Source of the DNA: CAZCTO01 sp964501725
Lineage (GTDB): Bacteria > Bacillota > Clostridia > Saccharofermentanales > Saccharofermentanaceae
Assembly (NCBI GenBank): GCA_964501725.1
Contig: CAZCTO010000004.1
Span: 1 to 64,000 of the forward strand
Direction: 5' to 3'
DNA length: 64,000 nucleotides
The number at the start of each line of letters is the position of its first letter. Position 1 is the stretch's first letter. The notes under the pieces are model-generated. The model was not told where the DNA came from and did no database searches. It worked only from the letters and a program-made list of their open reading frames with translations. Shown one piece after another: positions 1-8,896 of the stretch. A program made the position numbers and the translations under genes.

Positions 1-97
1 AACTCCCAATTTAGGAGGTATTTCAGACTTAGTGGAGACGAAATAACTGAAAATATACCTCCCAAATAAGCCAAACTCCCAATTTAGGAGGTATTTC
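1..97 (-). repeat. Left 73-bp hairpin repeat array (edge-truncated)
   Basis: One full 73-bp unit (25-97) and the start of another (1-24) are visible, and the array runs off the left edge. On the minus strand each unit reads AAATACCTCC, a loop containing GGGAGTTTGGCTT, then GGGAGGTAT and a T-rich tract. It is the reverse complement of the family at 42239-42771. The CCTCC/GGAGG stem here replaces CCCCC/GGGGG there, so pairing is kept while sequence changes. No ORF or transposase is attached. The role is unknown. Confidence 0.85.
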
Positions 98-272
98 CGA
101 ATCGGTGCGCGGTACACTTGCCAGCCCAAATACGTATGTGCTAATCAGGCTCTTTTTGTCGTTCCGGCCGCCCAATATTCATTGCTTTCTGAGCATAAAT
201 AAAATCTGATCAGATTCTTTGCAATAATCAATACTTCTATTGCACATTGCTTCGTTTCCCGATGCCTTGAGT
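98..272 (-). repeat. Conserved leader block next to left hairpin array
   Basis: This stretch lies between the terminator at 273-320 and the array at 1-97. Its reverse complement aligns over its whole length with 42064-42238. The best conserved parts are ATTGGGCGGCCGGAAC, GCGCACCGATTCGG just before the first hairpin, and a palindromic core TCTGATCAGA (left copy 14-bp palindrome at 203-216). No coding frame is shared by the two copies, which suggests a DNA or RNA element and not a gene. Confidence 0.75.
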
Positions 273-320
273 CAAAAAGACTGCCTCATCCGACTTTGGT
301 ACAAGTCTTTTGAGACAGCC
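273..320 (-). terminator. Intrinsic terminator of the polysaccharide locus
   Basis: On the minus strand GGCTGTCTCA pairs, with G-U wobbles, with TGAGGCAGTC and is followed by TTTTT. It lies 24 bases after the stop of the Wzz-like gene, so it ends the leftward polysaccharide transcript. A diverged copy is the terminator at 42017-42063. Confidence 0.8.
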
Positions 321-344
321 TTCCAAGTTGCTTTAAGAAACAAA

Positions 345-1655
345 TTATTCCTTTAATTCCCCGGTATTCACCCACCAGAAATCCTTGAAATAGACGATGG
401 CTCCGCTCAGTGCAAGTCCGAAAACGGTGGCAATCAGAGCGTTCTTAATCAGATTCGGGCTCGCCTGTTGACTGCTTGCGGTCGCTTCGGAAGAAATATT
501 AATGATTGCCGAGGATGTATCCTTCAATGTAAGCGTATCGATTTCGGTTCTCCTCTGATCATACGCCAACATCATACTCTTATCACGGAGAAGTCCGCTG
601 CTCAACAATTCAAAGTCAGTGCTGTACAAGTTATACTCGCTCTTCCGTGATTTCAATTTCTCTTCAAGATCAAGAATCTTAGCATCCAGAGCAGCCAACT
701 CGGAAGACGCGTAAAGCATATTCAGCTGTGCGGAAATATATTTATAGGACAGCATCGTCTCCGACAGCGCGTCTGCGGATAGGCTCAAGGCAATCTGTGT
801 TTCGGCGTAGCTCTCGCTGTTGGCCGGCTCATTTTGACGCAAACCTTCTTCCGATTCGATGAACCCTTCGCTTTTGGCTGTCTCGATGATCAAATCGAAC
901 TCTTCGGCTGAAATTCCTTCCTGAGAAGTATAGTAATCCTCAAGTGTCAGCAAGAAATTAGCGTCCGCGGCGATGGAAGTCTCCAGTACTATTCTTCTTG
1001 TTTTATTCTCACCGATGTCTTCCGTAATCCGCTCGATATCGATCAGAATCGCTTCGGCGTCATGCTCGGCCAGAAGCAGGTCAAGCGCCGACTTCTTCTC
1101 ATTGTATGAGGCATTAACTTCTTCGATCTTTCCGTCGGCGAATTCTTTCGCCTTAGCAAACTGCTCGTTGCGTACATTCGTGACATATTGACTGTACGCG
1201 GTGCATAGTGTGCCCGCGATCTGTCTGGCTGTATCCGCATCCGAATAGATCACCGTGATGTTAATGAGTTCGGATGACGGGACGTCATTTACTATGATGG
1301 CGCCCCGAAGCGCCTCGGGGGTGGTGTTAAGTGACAGGGAATCAATCACCATCTGCATTACTTCGGTTGATTTGATTCGATTCAGGTACTCCGCCTTCGT
1401 CGGTGACTTCACATAAAAGAAAGGATCGCTGATGGTCACTTTTTCGGTCAGCACGGCAGTGGTAAGCGGCTGAGGTGACACCGTGATCGAAGCGGTTGCG
1501 ACATATTTCTTAGGCAAAACGAAGAGGCTTACAACAATGCCAAGAATCAAGGCCGCCGCCGTGAAAATGATCAGAAAAAATTTTCTCTTCAAAAATACCC
1601 GGACAAGATCTCTTAAATCCAGTTCATGTGAAACCGTTTTCTCAGGCTGCTTCAT
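345..1655 (-). CDS. Wzz-like polysaccharide chain-length determinant / co-polymerase
   Basis: Membrane protein of about 436 residues expected to set glycan chain length together with a Wzy polymerase. One membrane segment lies at about residues 22-46 and a second near the C-terminus (about 400-425). Between them is a long charged region with coiled-coil character (around the FAKAKEF and LDLEEKLKSRKSEY stretches), which is the layout of the Wzz/PCP family. The start at 1655 was chosen because AAGGAGGAATCA directly precedes that ATG; an in-frame ATG at 1736 overlaps the upstream stop (TAATG) and has no such site. It has no kinase domain. A second, shorter PCP is at 35573-36247. It is the last gene of the leftward run. 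Confidence 0.8.
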   Translation of the reverse strand: MKQPEKTVSHELDLRDLVRVFLKRKFFLIIFTAAALILGIVVSLFVLPKKYVATASITVSPQPLTTAVLTEKVTISDPFFYVKSPTKAEYLNRIKSTEVMQMVIDSLSLNTTPEALRGAIIVNDVPSSELINITVIYSDADTARQIAGTLCTAYSQYVTNVRNEQFAKAKEFADGKIEEVNASYNEKKSALDLLLAEHDAEAILIDIERITEDIGENKTRRIVLETSIAADANFLLTLEDYYTSQEGISAEEFDLIIETAKSEGFIESEEGLRQNEPANSESYAETQIALSLSADALSETMLSYKYISAQLNMLYASSELAALDAKILDLEEKLKSRKSEYNLYSTDFELLSSGLLRDKSMMLAYDQRRTEIDTLTLKDTSSAIINISSEATASSQQASPNLIKNALIATVFGLALSGAIVYFKDFWWVNTGELKE

Positions 1656-1735
1656 TGATTCCTCCTTGAGCGGATTACTCCGGTGAGCAAATCCCTCCGT
1701 ACCATGGTATGGTCCCCGGCCTTTTACGAAAGACA

Positions 1736-2749
1736 TTATAGCGAAGCCAGTTCACTTTGGATATAGGACAGTGTCAGGAGCTTTTGCTTCACTTCCTCAA
1801 CACTGAGCATCCCGGTATTGTTCGAGTTGAACTCCGTAACCGCACTGACTTCCTTATTACCGTCGGTAAAAAACTTATTGTAGTTCAGGTCGCGCTTGTC
1901 TGCCGGCACGCGATAATAATCACCGAGATCTACCGCATGTACACATTCTTCACCGGTAAGAAGAGTCTCGTGCATCTTTTCACCGTGACGTATTCCGATA
2001 ATCTTGATCGGGTTATCTGCTTTAAAGAGTTCCTTTACGGCCTGCGCAAGCACGCCAATGGTCGATGCGGGAGCCTTCTGCACCATAATATCGCCGCTTT
2101 TTGCATGCTTAAACGCAAAAATTACAAGTTCCACGGCTTCTTCCAGGCTCATAATGAACCGGGTCATGTCAGGATCGGTAATGGTCAGCGGCTGTCCGTT
2201 CTTGATCTGCTCCACAAAAAGCGGTATAACGGAACCTCTCGAGCAAAGGACGTTGCCGTAACGGGTTCCGCAGATCAGCGTTTTTTCGGGCTCGATTTTG
2301 CGGGACTTCGCCACAAAAACCTTCTCCATCATCGCCTTGGAGGTACCCATCGCGTTCACCGGATAGGCCGCCTTATCGGTGGAAAGACATATTACCTTCT
2401 TCACGCCCGCGGAAATTGCCGCCGTAAGCACGTTATCCGTGCCGATAATGTTGGTCTTCACGGCTTCCAGCGGAAAAAACTCGCACGAAGGCACCTGCTT
2501 CAGCGCCGCCGCGTGGAACACATAGTCCACACCGTGCATCGCGTTCTGGATGCTGGAAAGGTCGCGAACGTCACCGATATAAAAACGAATCTTCTCATTA
2601 TTGTAGTGGCGGCGCATGTCGTCCTGCTTCTTCTCGTCTCTTGAAAAGATGCGAATTTCCCCGATATCCGTCGACAGAAACCGGTCCAGTACCGCGTTCC
2701 CGAAGCTGCCGGTTCCGCCGGTGATCAGAAGTGTTTTTCCGTTAAACAT
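1736..2749 (-). CDS. UDP-GlcNAc 4,6-dehydratase (5-inverting), CapE/FnlA/WbjB type
   Basis: Soluble extended SDR enzyme of 337 residues. In this family it converts UDP-GlcNAc to a UDP-4-keto-6-deoxy-L-hexosamine, the first step towards UDP-L-FucNAc or UDP-L-QuiNAc. The Rossmann motif TGGTGSFG is at residues 10-17, STDK at 123-126, and the usual Tyr-xxx-Lys is replaced by Met134-GTS-Lys138, typical of CapE/FlaA1 dehydratases. Length matches the family. The start has GGAGG 7 bases upstream. It sits directly after a 2-epimerase (2768-3916) and an RmlD-like reductase (4091-4951), giving the three-enzyme set. Confidence 0.88.
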   Translation of the reverse strand: MFNGKTLLITGGTGSFGNAVLDRFLSTDIGEIRIFSRDEKKQDDMRRHYNNEKIRFYIGDVRDLSSIQNAMHGVDYVFHAAALKQVPSCEFFPLEAVKTNIIGTDNVLTAAISAGVKKVICLSTDKAAYPVNAMGTSKAMMEKVFVAKSRKIEPEKTLICGTRYGNVLCSRGSVIPLFVEQIKNGQPLTITDPDMTRFIMSLEEAVELVIFAFKHAKSGDIMVQKAPASTIGVLAQAVKELFKADNPIKIIGIRHGEKMHETLLTGEECVHAVDLGDYYRVPADKRDLNYNKFFTDGNKEVSAVTEFNSNNTGMLSVEEVKQKLLTLSYIQSELASL

Positions 2750-2767
2750 TGCTATTCCTCCAAAATT

Positions 2768-3916
2768 CTAATTGCCGATCGGTTTTCTCCACACATTGCG
2801 GTTCACAATGCCCGTATAACTCTGAATGATCTTAACAACCTTGGTGCTTACGTTCTCATCAACGTAATCGGGCGTGGGAACGCCGAGATCACCGTTCCTA
2901 TGCATGGCAACCGCCAGATCAACCGCTTGCAGGACCTGCTCGGTCGTGATGCTTCCGATGATGAAATTGCCCTTATCGAGTGATTCGGGACGCTCGGTAC
3001 TGGTGCGAACCGACACAGCGGGGAATTTGAAATAAGAGGCCTCCTCCGGAATCGTGCCGCTGTCGGAAACGACGCAGAACGCATTGATCTGAAGGTGGTT
3101 GTAGTCCGTAAAACTGAAAGGCTGCATACTTCTGACATTCGGGTGAAAGCGGAAGTCTCTTTGCTCAATAAACTTCGCGCTTCTGGGGTGAGTGCTGTAA
3201 ATCACCGGCATATCATAGGTCTCCGCCATGGCATTGACGGCATTCATCAAAGCCATAAAATTGCCCTCGATGTCGATGTTTTCCTCGCGATGAGCGGAAA
3301 GAAGAATATATTTGCCTTTTTCAAGACGGAGCGTCTTCAGAATTTCGCTTTTTCTGATTTTATCGACATTCACGGAAAGAACTTCCGCCATCGGGGAACC
3401 GGTCACATAGGTCCGCTCCTTGGCCGTTCCCTCCATCATCAGATACCGGCGCGCATGTTCGCTGTAGCAAAGATTCACATCCGAGATATGGTCGACAATT
3501 CTTCGGTTGGTTTCCTCCGGAAGATTCTCGTCAAAGCAACGGTTTCCCGCTTCCATGTGAAAAATCGGAATCTTCAGGCGCTTGGCCGAAATCGCCGAGA
3601 GCGCCGAATTGGTATCCCCTAGCACCAGAAGTGCGTCGGGCATGTACTCCAGAAGCGTGTTATAACTTCTTGTGATAATGTTACCGATGGTTTCGCCGAG
3701 ATTGCATCCGACCACTTCCAGATACACATCCGGTTCGCGTATCCCCAGATCCTCGAAAAAAATCTTGTTCAGCTGATAGTCCCAGTTCTGACCGGTGTGA
3801 ACCAAAATATGCTCGAAATACTGATCGAACTTCCGGATCACCTCCGAAAGACGGATGATCTCGGGCCGCGTACCCAATATGGTCATGACCTTAAGTTTCT
3901 TCACAGTGGTTCCCAC
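2768..3916 (-). CDS. UDP-N-acetylhexosamine 2-epimerase, CapG/FnlC/WbjD type
   Basis: Protein of 382 residues of the non-hydrolysing UDP-GlcNAc 2-epimerase fold. Visible family motifs are GTRPE at residues 15-19, HMEAGNRC, PEETNRR, SAHREENID and SDSGTIPEE. In the UDP-L-FucNAc/QuiNAc pathways it performs the last C2 epimerisation after dehydration and reduction. The start is GTG at 3914-3916 with GGAGG upstream. The neighbouring CapE-type dehydratase and RmlD-like reductase support this assignment over a WecB role in ManNAc synthesis. Confidence 0.87.
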   Translation of the reverse strand: MGTTVKKLKVMTILGTRPEIIRLSEVIRKFDQYFEHILVHTGQNWDYQLNKIFFEDLGIREPDVYLEVVGCNLGETIGNIITRSYNTLLEYMPDALLVLGDTNSALSAISAKRLKIPIFHMEAGNRCFDENLPEETNRRIVDHISDVNLCYSEHARRYLMMEGTAKERTYVTGSPMAEVLSVNVDKIRKSEILKTLRLEKGKYILLSAHREENIDIEGNFMALMNAVNAMAETYDMPVIYSTHPRSAKFIEQRDFRFHPNVRSMQPFSFTDYNHLQINAFCVVSDSGTIPEEASYFKFPAVSVRTSTERPESLDKGNFIIGSITTEQVLQAVDLAVAMHRNGDLGVPTPDYVDENVSTKVVKIIQSYTGIVNRNVWRKPIGN

Positions 3917-3998
3917 AACTATACCTCCAGAAATGGATCCCGTTTATCCGGGAAAACGCTCATGTTCCGTTATGTCGGCTGACTGATCAGCACCTTTG

Positions 3999-4024
3999 GA
4001 TACCCACAATATTGTGCTAGTATC
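3999..4024. promoter_or_regulatory. Palindromic site upstream of the 2-epimerase gene
   Basis: A perfect 12-bp palindrome CACAATATTGTG (4005-4016) is nested between GATAC (3999-4003) and GTATC (4020-4024), forming a larger interrupted dyad. It lies in the 174-base gap between the RmlD-like gene and the 2-epimerase gene, upstream of the latter's start. It could be an operator or an RNA hairpin; no T-tract follows, so a terminator is unlikely. Confidence 0.35.
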
Positions 4025-4090
4025 GGGCGGGAATGTCAATAAAATCATCACGCCGCAGTCTCTTCATGACATATGGTCCGGTGCGTTCCG

Positions 4091-4951
4091 TTAATCCGCC
4101 GGCATATAATGAGGATACATGTCTTTATGAAACTTTGTCCATTCCGCCAGTTCACGGATCATGGTTTCATAATCCGGGATGATATATTCAAATTCAAACC
4201 TCGTGCGTCGCAGTGATTTGTCCGCCGCCGCCGCATCGGAAGGGATAATCGTCAACTCGTCGTCGCGCAAATAATGATTGAGCAGCCTTAGTAAATCGTA
4301 TTTACTGATCGGCTCCTCGGGAACCGTATTATATAGTCCGTGGGCCTTCTGCCTTGCGGCGGCTTCCATTGTTTTAGCGAGCTGCAATGTGGTCTGTCCG
4401 GTCCAAATCGCTTTGGTAAAGCCATTGATCGTACCGCTTTGCTGCATAAACCAGTTCATCAGCCCGATTCCTTTGGGATTGATATCCGGGCCGATGATAG
4501 AATTTCTAAGGGTGATGTTCTTATCGTCATCCAATTCTCCGAGCGCCTTGGAGCGGTCATAGAAAGTCTCCCCGTCACGCAGATCATCTTCCTTATATCC
4601 GCCGCGCTTTCCGGAAAAAACGCAATCCGTGCTCATGTGAATAATCTGCGTATCCATGTCACGGGTAACAGAGGCAAGGAAATGCGGAAAATACGAGTTG
4701 AGGAACGTCGCGAGTTCTTTATTGCTCTCCGCGAACTGATTAAGTATACCGATGCAATTGATAACGGAATCATACTGCCCTTCCGTAATGATTTCGCGGA
4801 TTCTTTCCGTATCCCGCGCATTACCGACAATGGATTTGCAGTGTTTCACCGGGTTCATGTCAAACCCGGTCACATCGTGTCCCTGCTCGTTTAAATACAT
4901 GGAAATGGTATGACCTGCCATGCCGGATGCGCCCATAATCAAAAACTTCAT
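4091..4951 (-). CDS. RmlD-like 4-keto-sugar reductase (SDR)
   Basis: Protein of 286 residues with an N-terminal nucleotide-binding GASGMAG (residues 7-13), Ser/Thr at 107-108 and Tyr131-xxx-Lys135, the RmlD-family pattern. In UDP-L-QuiNAc synthesis a WbvR-type RmlD relative reduces the 4-keto intermediate, while FucNAc pathways use CapF, which carries an extra C-terminal cupin. No cupin is present here, so the product may be UDP-L-RhaNAc/QuiNAc and not FucNAc; this is inference. A good AGAGG site precedes the ATG. Confidence 0.78.
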   Translation of the reverse strand: MKFLIMGASGMAGHTISMYLNEQGHDVTGFDMNPVKHCKSIVGNARDTERIREIITEGQYDSVINCIGILNQFAESNKELATFLNSYFPHFLASVTRDMDTQIIHMSTDCVFSGKRGGYKEDDLRDGETFYDRSKALGELDDDKNITLRNSIIGPDINPKGIGLMNWFMQQSGTINGFTKAIWTGQTTLQLAKTMEAAARQKAHGLYNTVPEEPISKYDLLRLLNHYLRDDELTIIPSDAAAADKSLRRTRFEFEYIIPDYETMIRELAEWTKFHKDMYPHYMPAD

Positions 4952-4972
4952 GTTCTCAACCTCTTTTCGCTT

Positions 4973-6418
4973 TTATGATATGTCTGATGCTGCCGGGTTA
5001 TCGATTGCTGCGGAAATTTTCTCTTCCTGTGCCGCGCCTTCTTCCGCATAAGTGTCTTCTTCGATCAGTTTCTTCTTGAAAAACGTATGGAACCAGACCG
5101 TTTGAACGATCCCGTAAGGCAGTAACGCAATGAAGTTTGCCAGTATGATCACAATCCAATCGTGAGTAAAATACATCAGAATGAAGGAAAGTGCAAACTT
5201 GATCAGGACGCCGGCGGTTTGGAATATAAATTGGAGTCGCAGTTGTCCGAGCCCGCACGCAATCGTCGCAATAACACTGTGCCATATAAAGACGCTTCCG
5301 AACAGCGCAAAAACAGCCGCATACAGGATATTCACCGAAATGGCATCCGCTCCGAGCCAAAGATTGATAAAGATCTGCATGAACGGAATGATCGCGAGCT
5401 GCAAGAAAATGGCCAGCAGCGCAATGATTTTCAGCTTCTTATAAAGAGCTACAATCCAATGGAAGTTTTTCTCTTCGGAGGCTTTGGTAACCGCGGACCA
5501 GATCGGAACCATCGCCAGATTAAACACAGTGGCAATGGTCGCGAATATTTTGTTGTAAACCGTGAAGTCCGTCGTATTTTCCGGAACCGAAAGAAAGGAA
5601 ATCAGAAACTCGCTGGAGTTGATGATGAGCATGAACATAATCTGCAGCCACAGGAATGTACAACCGGTTTTTAAGACTTCCATGGCGTTTTTCCGGCTGA
5701 AAAACCGGATGTCGGGAATACAGTGTTTCAGTTTGGTGGAGAAAATGCCCAGCGTTGCTAAAAGGAGCGGCAGATTCACCGCAATGACATTGACCCATGC
5801 CAGTGAAATGATGTTGGTTCTCAAATTGTCCGATTTGGCCAGCAAAACATAGAGCAGAATCATCACACCGGAGATCAAGCCGAGGAAATTGGGGATGGCC
5901 GCTTTTTGCATCGCGAACAGGATCGATGAAATCAGCTTAAGGACAAGTTGCAGCGCGATTCCGACAAAAATAATCAGTACCATTTCGACCAGTATTTTAT
6001 TGGAAATAAGATCATTGGAAACGTTGAAAATAACATTCCAGTTAAAACGCGGAACCGCAACGAAGGCCGCCCCGAGTGCGATGACCGATATCAGCACGGA
6101 CATCAGATACGCGGAGGAAATGTACCGCCTGGTGGCTTTTACATCGCCCTTGACAAGAGGGCCGACCATGTAATTCCGAAGGCCGTTACCGATCCCCAAA
6201 TCAAAGTTGAGCATCCAGGTAATGATGGAAATCGCGGTATACCATACGCCCAGGATCGTTTTGTCTTCAAAATACCGGAAGTACGCAGGGACGACCAGCA
6301 TCGTGACTATTAATGATCCGCCCTTTACGAGAAAGGACCCGAAAACATTAATAAGCACTTGCTTACTGTGCTTGTCCGTGCTTTTCAATTGTTGTGTCCA
6401 CTTGTTTATGATGTTCAT
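4973..6418 (-). CDS. Wzx-like lipid-linked oligosaccharide flippase (second copy)
   Basis: Integral membrane protein of about 481 residues with around twelve hydrophobic segments and a charged C-terminal tail, typical of the MATE/MOP polysaccharide exporter family. It would flip undecaprenyl-linked repeat units across the membrane. The start at 6418 was preferred because GGAGAGAA lies just before that ATG; an in-frame ATG at 6451 lacks a site. Another flippase is encoded at 25825-27249, so the locus has two. Confidence 0.82.
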   Translation of the reverse strand: MNIINKWTQQLKSTDKHSKQVLINVFGSFLVKGGSLIVTMLVVPAYFRYFEDKTILGVWYTAISIITWMLNFDLGIGNGLRNYMVGPLVKGDVKATRRYISSAYLMSVLISVIALGAAFVAVPRFNWNVIFNVSNDLISNKILVEMVLIIFVGIALQLVLKLISSILFAMQKAAIPNFLGLISGVMILLYVLLAKSDNLRTNIISLAWVNVIAVNLPLLLATLGIFSTKLKHCIPDIRFFSRKNAMEVLKTGCTFLWLQIMFMLIINSSEFLISFLSVPENTTDFTVYNKIFATIATVFNLAMVPIWSAVTKASEEKNFHWIVALYKKLKIIALLAIFLQLAIIPFMQIFINLWLGADAISVNILYAAVFALFGSVFIWHSVIATIACGLGQLRLQFIFQTAGVLIKFALSFILMYFTHDWIVIILANFIALLPYGIVQTVWFHTFFKKKLIEEDTYAEEGAAQEEKISAAIDNPAASDIS

Positions 6419-6454
6419 TTCTCTCCGTCCGGCGAATCCGGGATACGCCATTTA

Positions 6455-7642
6455 TTATATTCTGTTCAGTTCTGAAAGGATCTTGCCGGCATCGATTCGG
6501 GACAGATTGCGCTCCACCGCTTTTCCTGCCCCGGATATACTTTGGATTCCGTATAAGCGTTTCACTTTTGTGTTCTTGACGAACAGTTTCCGGTAGACTC
6601 TTCGCGAAAAATCATCGACGGGCTGGCCGATACCGGCTTTCAGCAAGCGCCACCGGCTGATATTGTGCTTCCGGTTATAGTCGCTGAGGACTTCCCCGAA
6701 TTGCGGGAATTTGCGCCTGCAGTAAGCGGATATGGCCGCGGTATTGAACTTTTCGATCAAGTCATCCCTCTTCAGATCTTTGAGCGCGGCAAGCGCCGTA
6801 TCCGCCCATATGGTTTCAACGCTGTAAAACCGGGGAACCAGATCGGACCATTCATACGAATCATGGCCGCGAAAATGAGGGGCATCCTCCAGCTTTCCGG
6901 TATGTTTCCCCGTGGCCGAATCGGCAGATCCGCTCTGGCGGCACATGCCGGACAGGGTAAGCGGATAGTCAATCGCGACGGCTCTTTTCACGGTGAGCGA
7001 TAAGGCGACGGCCATATACATATCCGGAGACAGGCCGCCGAAATAGACACCGGTTTTTTCTTTTACAAGATCCAGACATTCGCGCCTTACAATCCCGTGA
7101 TAGAGTTTTACCATGTCCAGCGACAAGTATTGATAGGCACCGTTTCTGACCAGGCGACTTACCGCCTTAGCGGGACTAAACCATTTGGCTTTCCCTGTCG
7201 TCTTATAAATCAGCATATAGCCGTTATCAATCGAGTTGCCGACCGCTTCCGAATTGGGCCAATAGAATCCGGCGTTGAGCTCCGGCTTAATCGCGTCAAT
7301 ATTGTGTTCGGCCGCCCATTTAACTACATCGACAATGAGCGGCGTTATGCCGTCGTCATCTCCGATCATGCACACATAAAGCCCGTCGGATTGACTCACC
7401 GCCAGGCTGAAATTATCGACAAAAGAAATGACACCCTGTCTGTAAATGTACTTCATCCGCGGGTCGGAAGTGAACTCCGAAATCATGCCCCGTAATATAT
7501 CCGTATCGCTGTTATCCTGAATGACGACCTGCACCCTTTGATCCTCCAGGCGCATAATCTGCCGGATCGCATCCAGGGCATACATCTGCCTGTTTTTGGT
7601 CGGGATAATGATGGAAAGAAGGAAACTGTCGTTACTGATCAT
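6455..7642 (-). CDS. Family 2 glycosyltransferase
   Basis: Protein of 395 residues beginning MISNDSFLLSIIIPTKNR, the GT-A N-terminal strand, with an Asp-rich nucleotide-sugar/metal motif GDDDG at residues 94-98. A GGGAGAG site precedes the ATG at 7642, which follows the upstream stop by one base (TAA-A-ATG). A longer reading frame upstream overlaps the previous gene in another phase and is not credible. Donor and acceptor sugars cannot be read from sequence. Confidence 0.83.
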   Translation of the reverse strand: MISNDSFLLSIIIPTKNRQMYALDAIRQIMRLEDQRVQVVIQDNSDTDILRGMISEFTSDPRMKYIYRQGVISFVDNFSLAVSQSDGLYVCMIGDDDGITPLIVDVVKWAAEHNIDAIKPELNAGFYWPNSEAVGNSIDNGYMLIYKTTGKAKWFSPAKAVSRLVRNGAYQYLSLDMVKLYHGIVRRECLDLVKEKTGVYFGGLSPDMYMAVALSLTVKRAVAIDYPLTLSGMCRQSGSADSATGKHTGKLEDAPHFRGHDSYEWSDLVPRFYSVETIWADTALAALKDLKRDDLIEKFNTAAISAYCRRKFPQFGEVLSDYNRKHNISRWRLLKAGIGQPVDDFSRRVYRKLFVKNTKVKRLYGIQSISGAGKAVERNLSRIDAGKILSELNRI

Positions 7643-7643
7643 T

Positions 7644-8882
7644 TTAAGACTCTCCCTTTGCGGGCAGGGTATCGGCGCGCCCGGTATCATCGTAAAATTC
7701 ATTGAAGACGGCGTCAATCTTTTTGCTGAAATTAAGAAGATTGTGATTCTCCATGGCCTCTCTATAATTATTCTCTTCCAGCTTTTTACGGAGCGCATTA
7801 TCCGTAAGAACCTGAACGATGCACTTTGCGAGATCGCTCTCATCGCCCGGCGTAAAAGACAGCCCGTTATAATGATCCCTGATGTTCTCGTCCGTCGCGT
7901 CGAAACGTGAGATGATGATTGTTTTTCGCATCATTCCCGCTTCGAAAACCGGCCTTGCCTGATGAGGATATTTAGACGGAAAAACGACCGCGTCCGCCGC
8001 CTTGTAAAAATCGCCCATATTCGACTGAGGCGCGAACATAGTCACTCTGTTTTCGAGATGGTGCCTGGCGATCAGGTTCCGGATTCTTGTCTCGTAGTTA
8101 AGGCCCAGAAGGTTTTTTATCTTTACCGTCAGCGAAGATACAGCCGGCCTTACCGGAAGGAAAAGCACCTTGACGCCGGGGTCGTCGATTCGGGACATGG
8201 CTCTCATCAGTACGTCTCCGCCCTTGATGCGGTCAAAACCGCCCATGAAGAGGATGTGCTTATCGGTTCGGTTCAAGTGAAGTTTTTCTTTGGCATCCGA
8301 CATGTCATAAGGCTCGTCGCTTGTCTTTATGCTGTCCTTGATGACCACGCCCTGATTCGGGCGAAGCCCCGCGGTATTTTTCATGTCATAGTCCGAGATA
8401 AACACCACTTTGTCAAAATACCGGACGAGCCAGCGCTTGAGAAGGCGGGTGCGCAAATTGAGCGGTGTATTCAGATAGGTTTCTCTGACAAAACAAATCT
8501 TAACGATTCCCTTCCCGATCCGGGGACCGGTCCATGCATGCGTCATGGAATTCACCGCGACATAATCCGGTTTCACCTTCGAAACGACTTCCCGGAGCGC
8601 GGGGATACCGCGAGTCAGTATAGACAGAGACCGGATATAGAAGAGCAAATTAAGCTTGGTTACACTGGCTCCGCTGTAGTGGTTATAGAGCGGCAAGGGC
8701 TTCTCGGACGTTATGACTTCAATGCCTCTTCCCCGTAGAAGTTCCGCCATCGCAGGCGGCGAGGCAGGACTATATACGATCAGCTGGAATTTCGTTCGAT
8801 CCATCGAATCCACAATATCCAGAAGACTTTGTCCGGCACCGCCGATCCCGCCGAATACATTAATGAACAACACCTTTTTCAA
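7644..8882 (-). CDS. Family 4 (GT-B) glycosyltransferase, TTG start
   Basis: Protein of about 412 residues. The N-terminus KKVLFINVFGGIGGAGQSL is a GT-B Rossmann start with the glycine-rich loop, and the C-terminal half holds FPSKYPHQARPVFEAG, the EX7E-like nucleotide-sugar binding region of GT4 enzymes. No ATG fits: the likely start is TTG at 8880-8882, preceded by AAGGAGAATTG and placed 14 bases after the upstream stop. It is one of eight glycosyltransferases in the locus. Confidence 0.8.
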   Translation of the reverse strand: MKKVLFINVFGGIGGAGQSLLDIVDSMDRTKFQLIVYSPASPPAMAELLRGRGIEVITSEKPLPLYNHYSGASVTKLNLLFYIRSLSILTRGIPALREVVSKVKPDYVAVNSMTHAWTGPRIGKGIVKICFVRETYLNTPLNLRTRLLKRWLVRYFDKVVFISDYDMKNTAGLRPNQGVVIKDSIKTSDEPYDMSDAKEKLHLNRTDKHILFMGGFDRIKGGDVLMRAMSRIDDPGVKVLFLPVRPAVSSLTVKIKNLLGLNYETRIRNLIARHHLENRVTMFAPQSNMGDFYKAADAVVFPSKYPHQARPVFEAGMMRKTIIISRFDATDENIRDHYNGLSFTPGDESDLAKCIVQVLTDNALRKKLEENNYREAMENHNLLNFSKKIDAVFNEFYDDTGRADTLPAKGES

Positions 8883-8896
8883 AACAATTCTCCTTA

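Noticed and set aside
1757..2644. A 295-codon plus-strand open frame
   Set aside because: It lies antisense to a clear CapE-type dehydratase gene. Its His/Arg-rich translation has no family resemblance.
7962..8738. A 258-codon plus-strand open frame
   Set aside because: It lies opposite a recognisable GT4 gene, has the basic composition of an antisense frame and no ribosome site.
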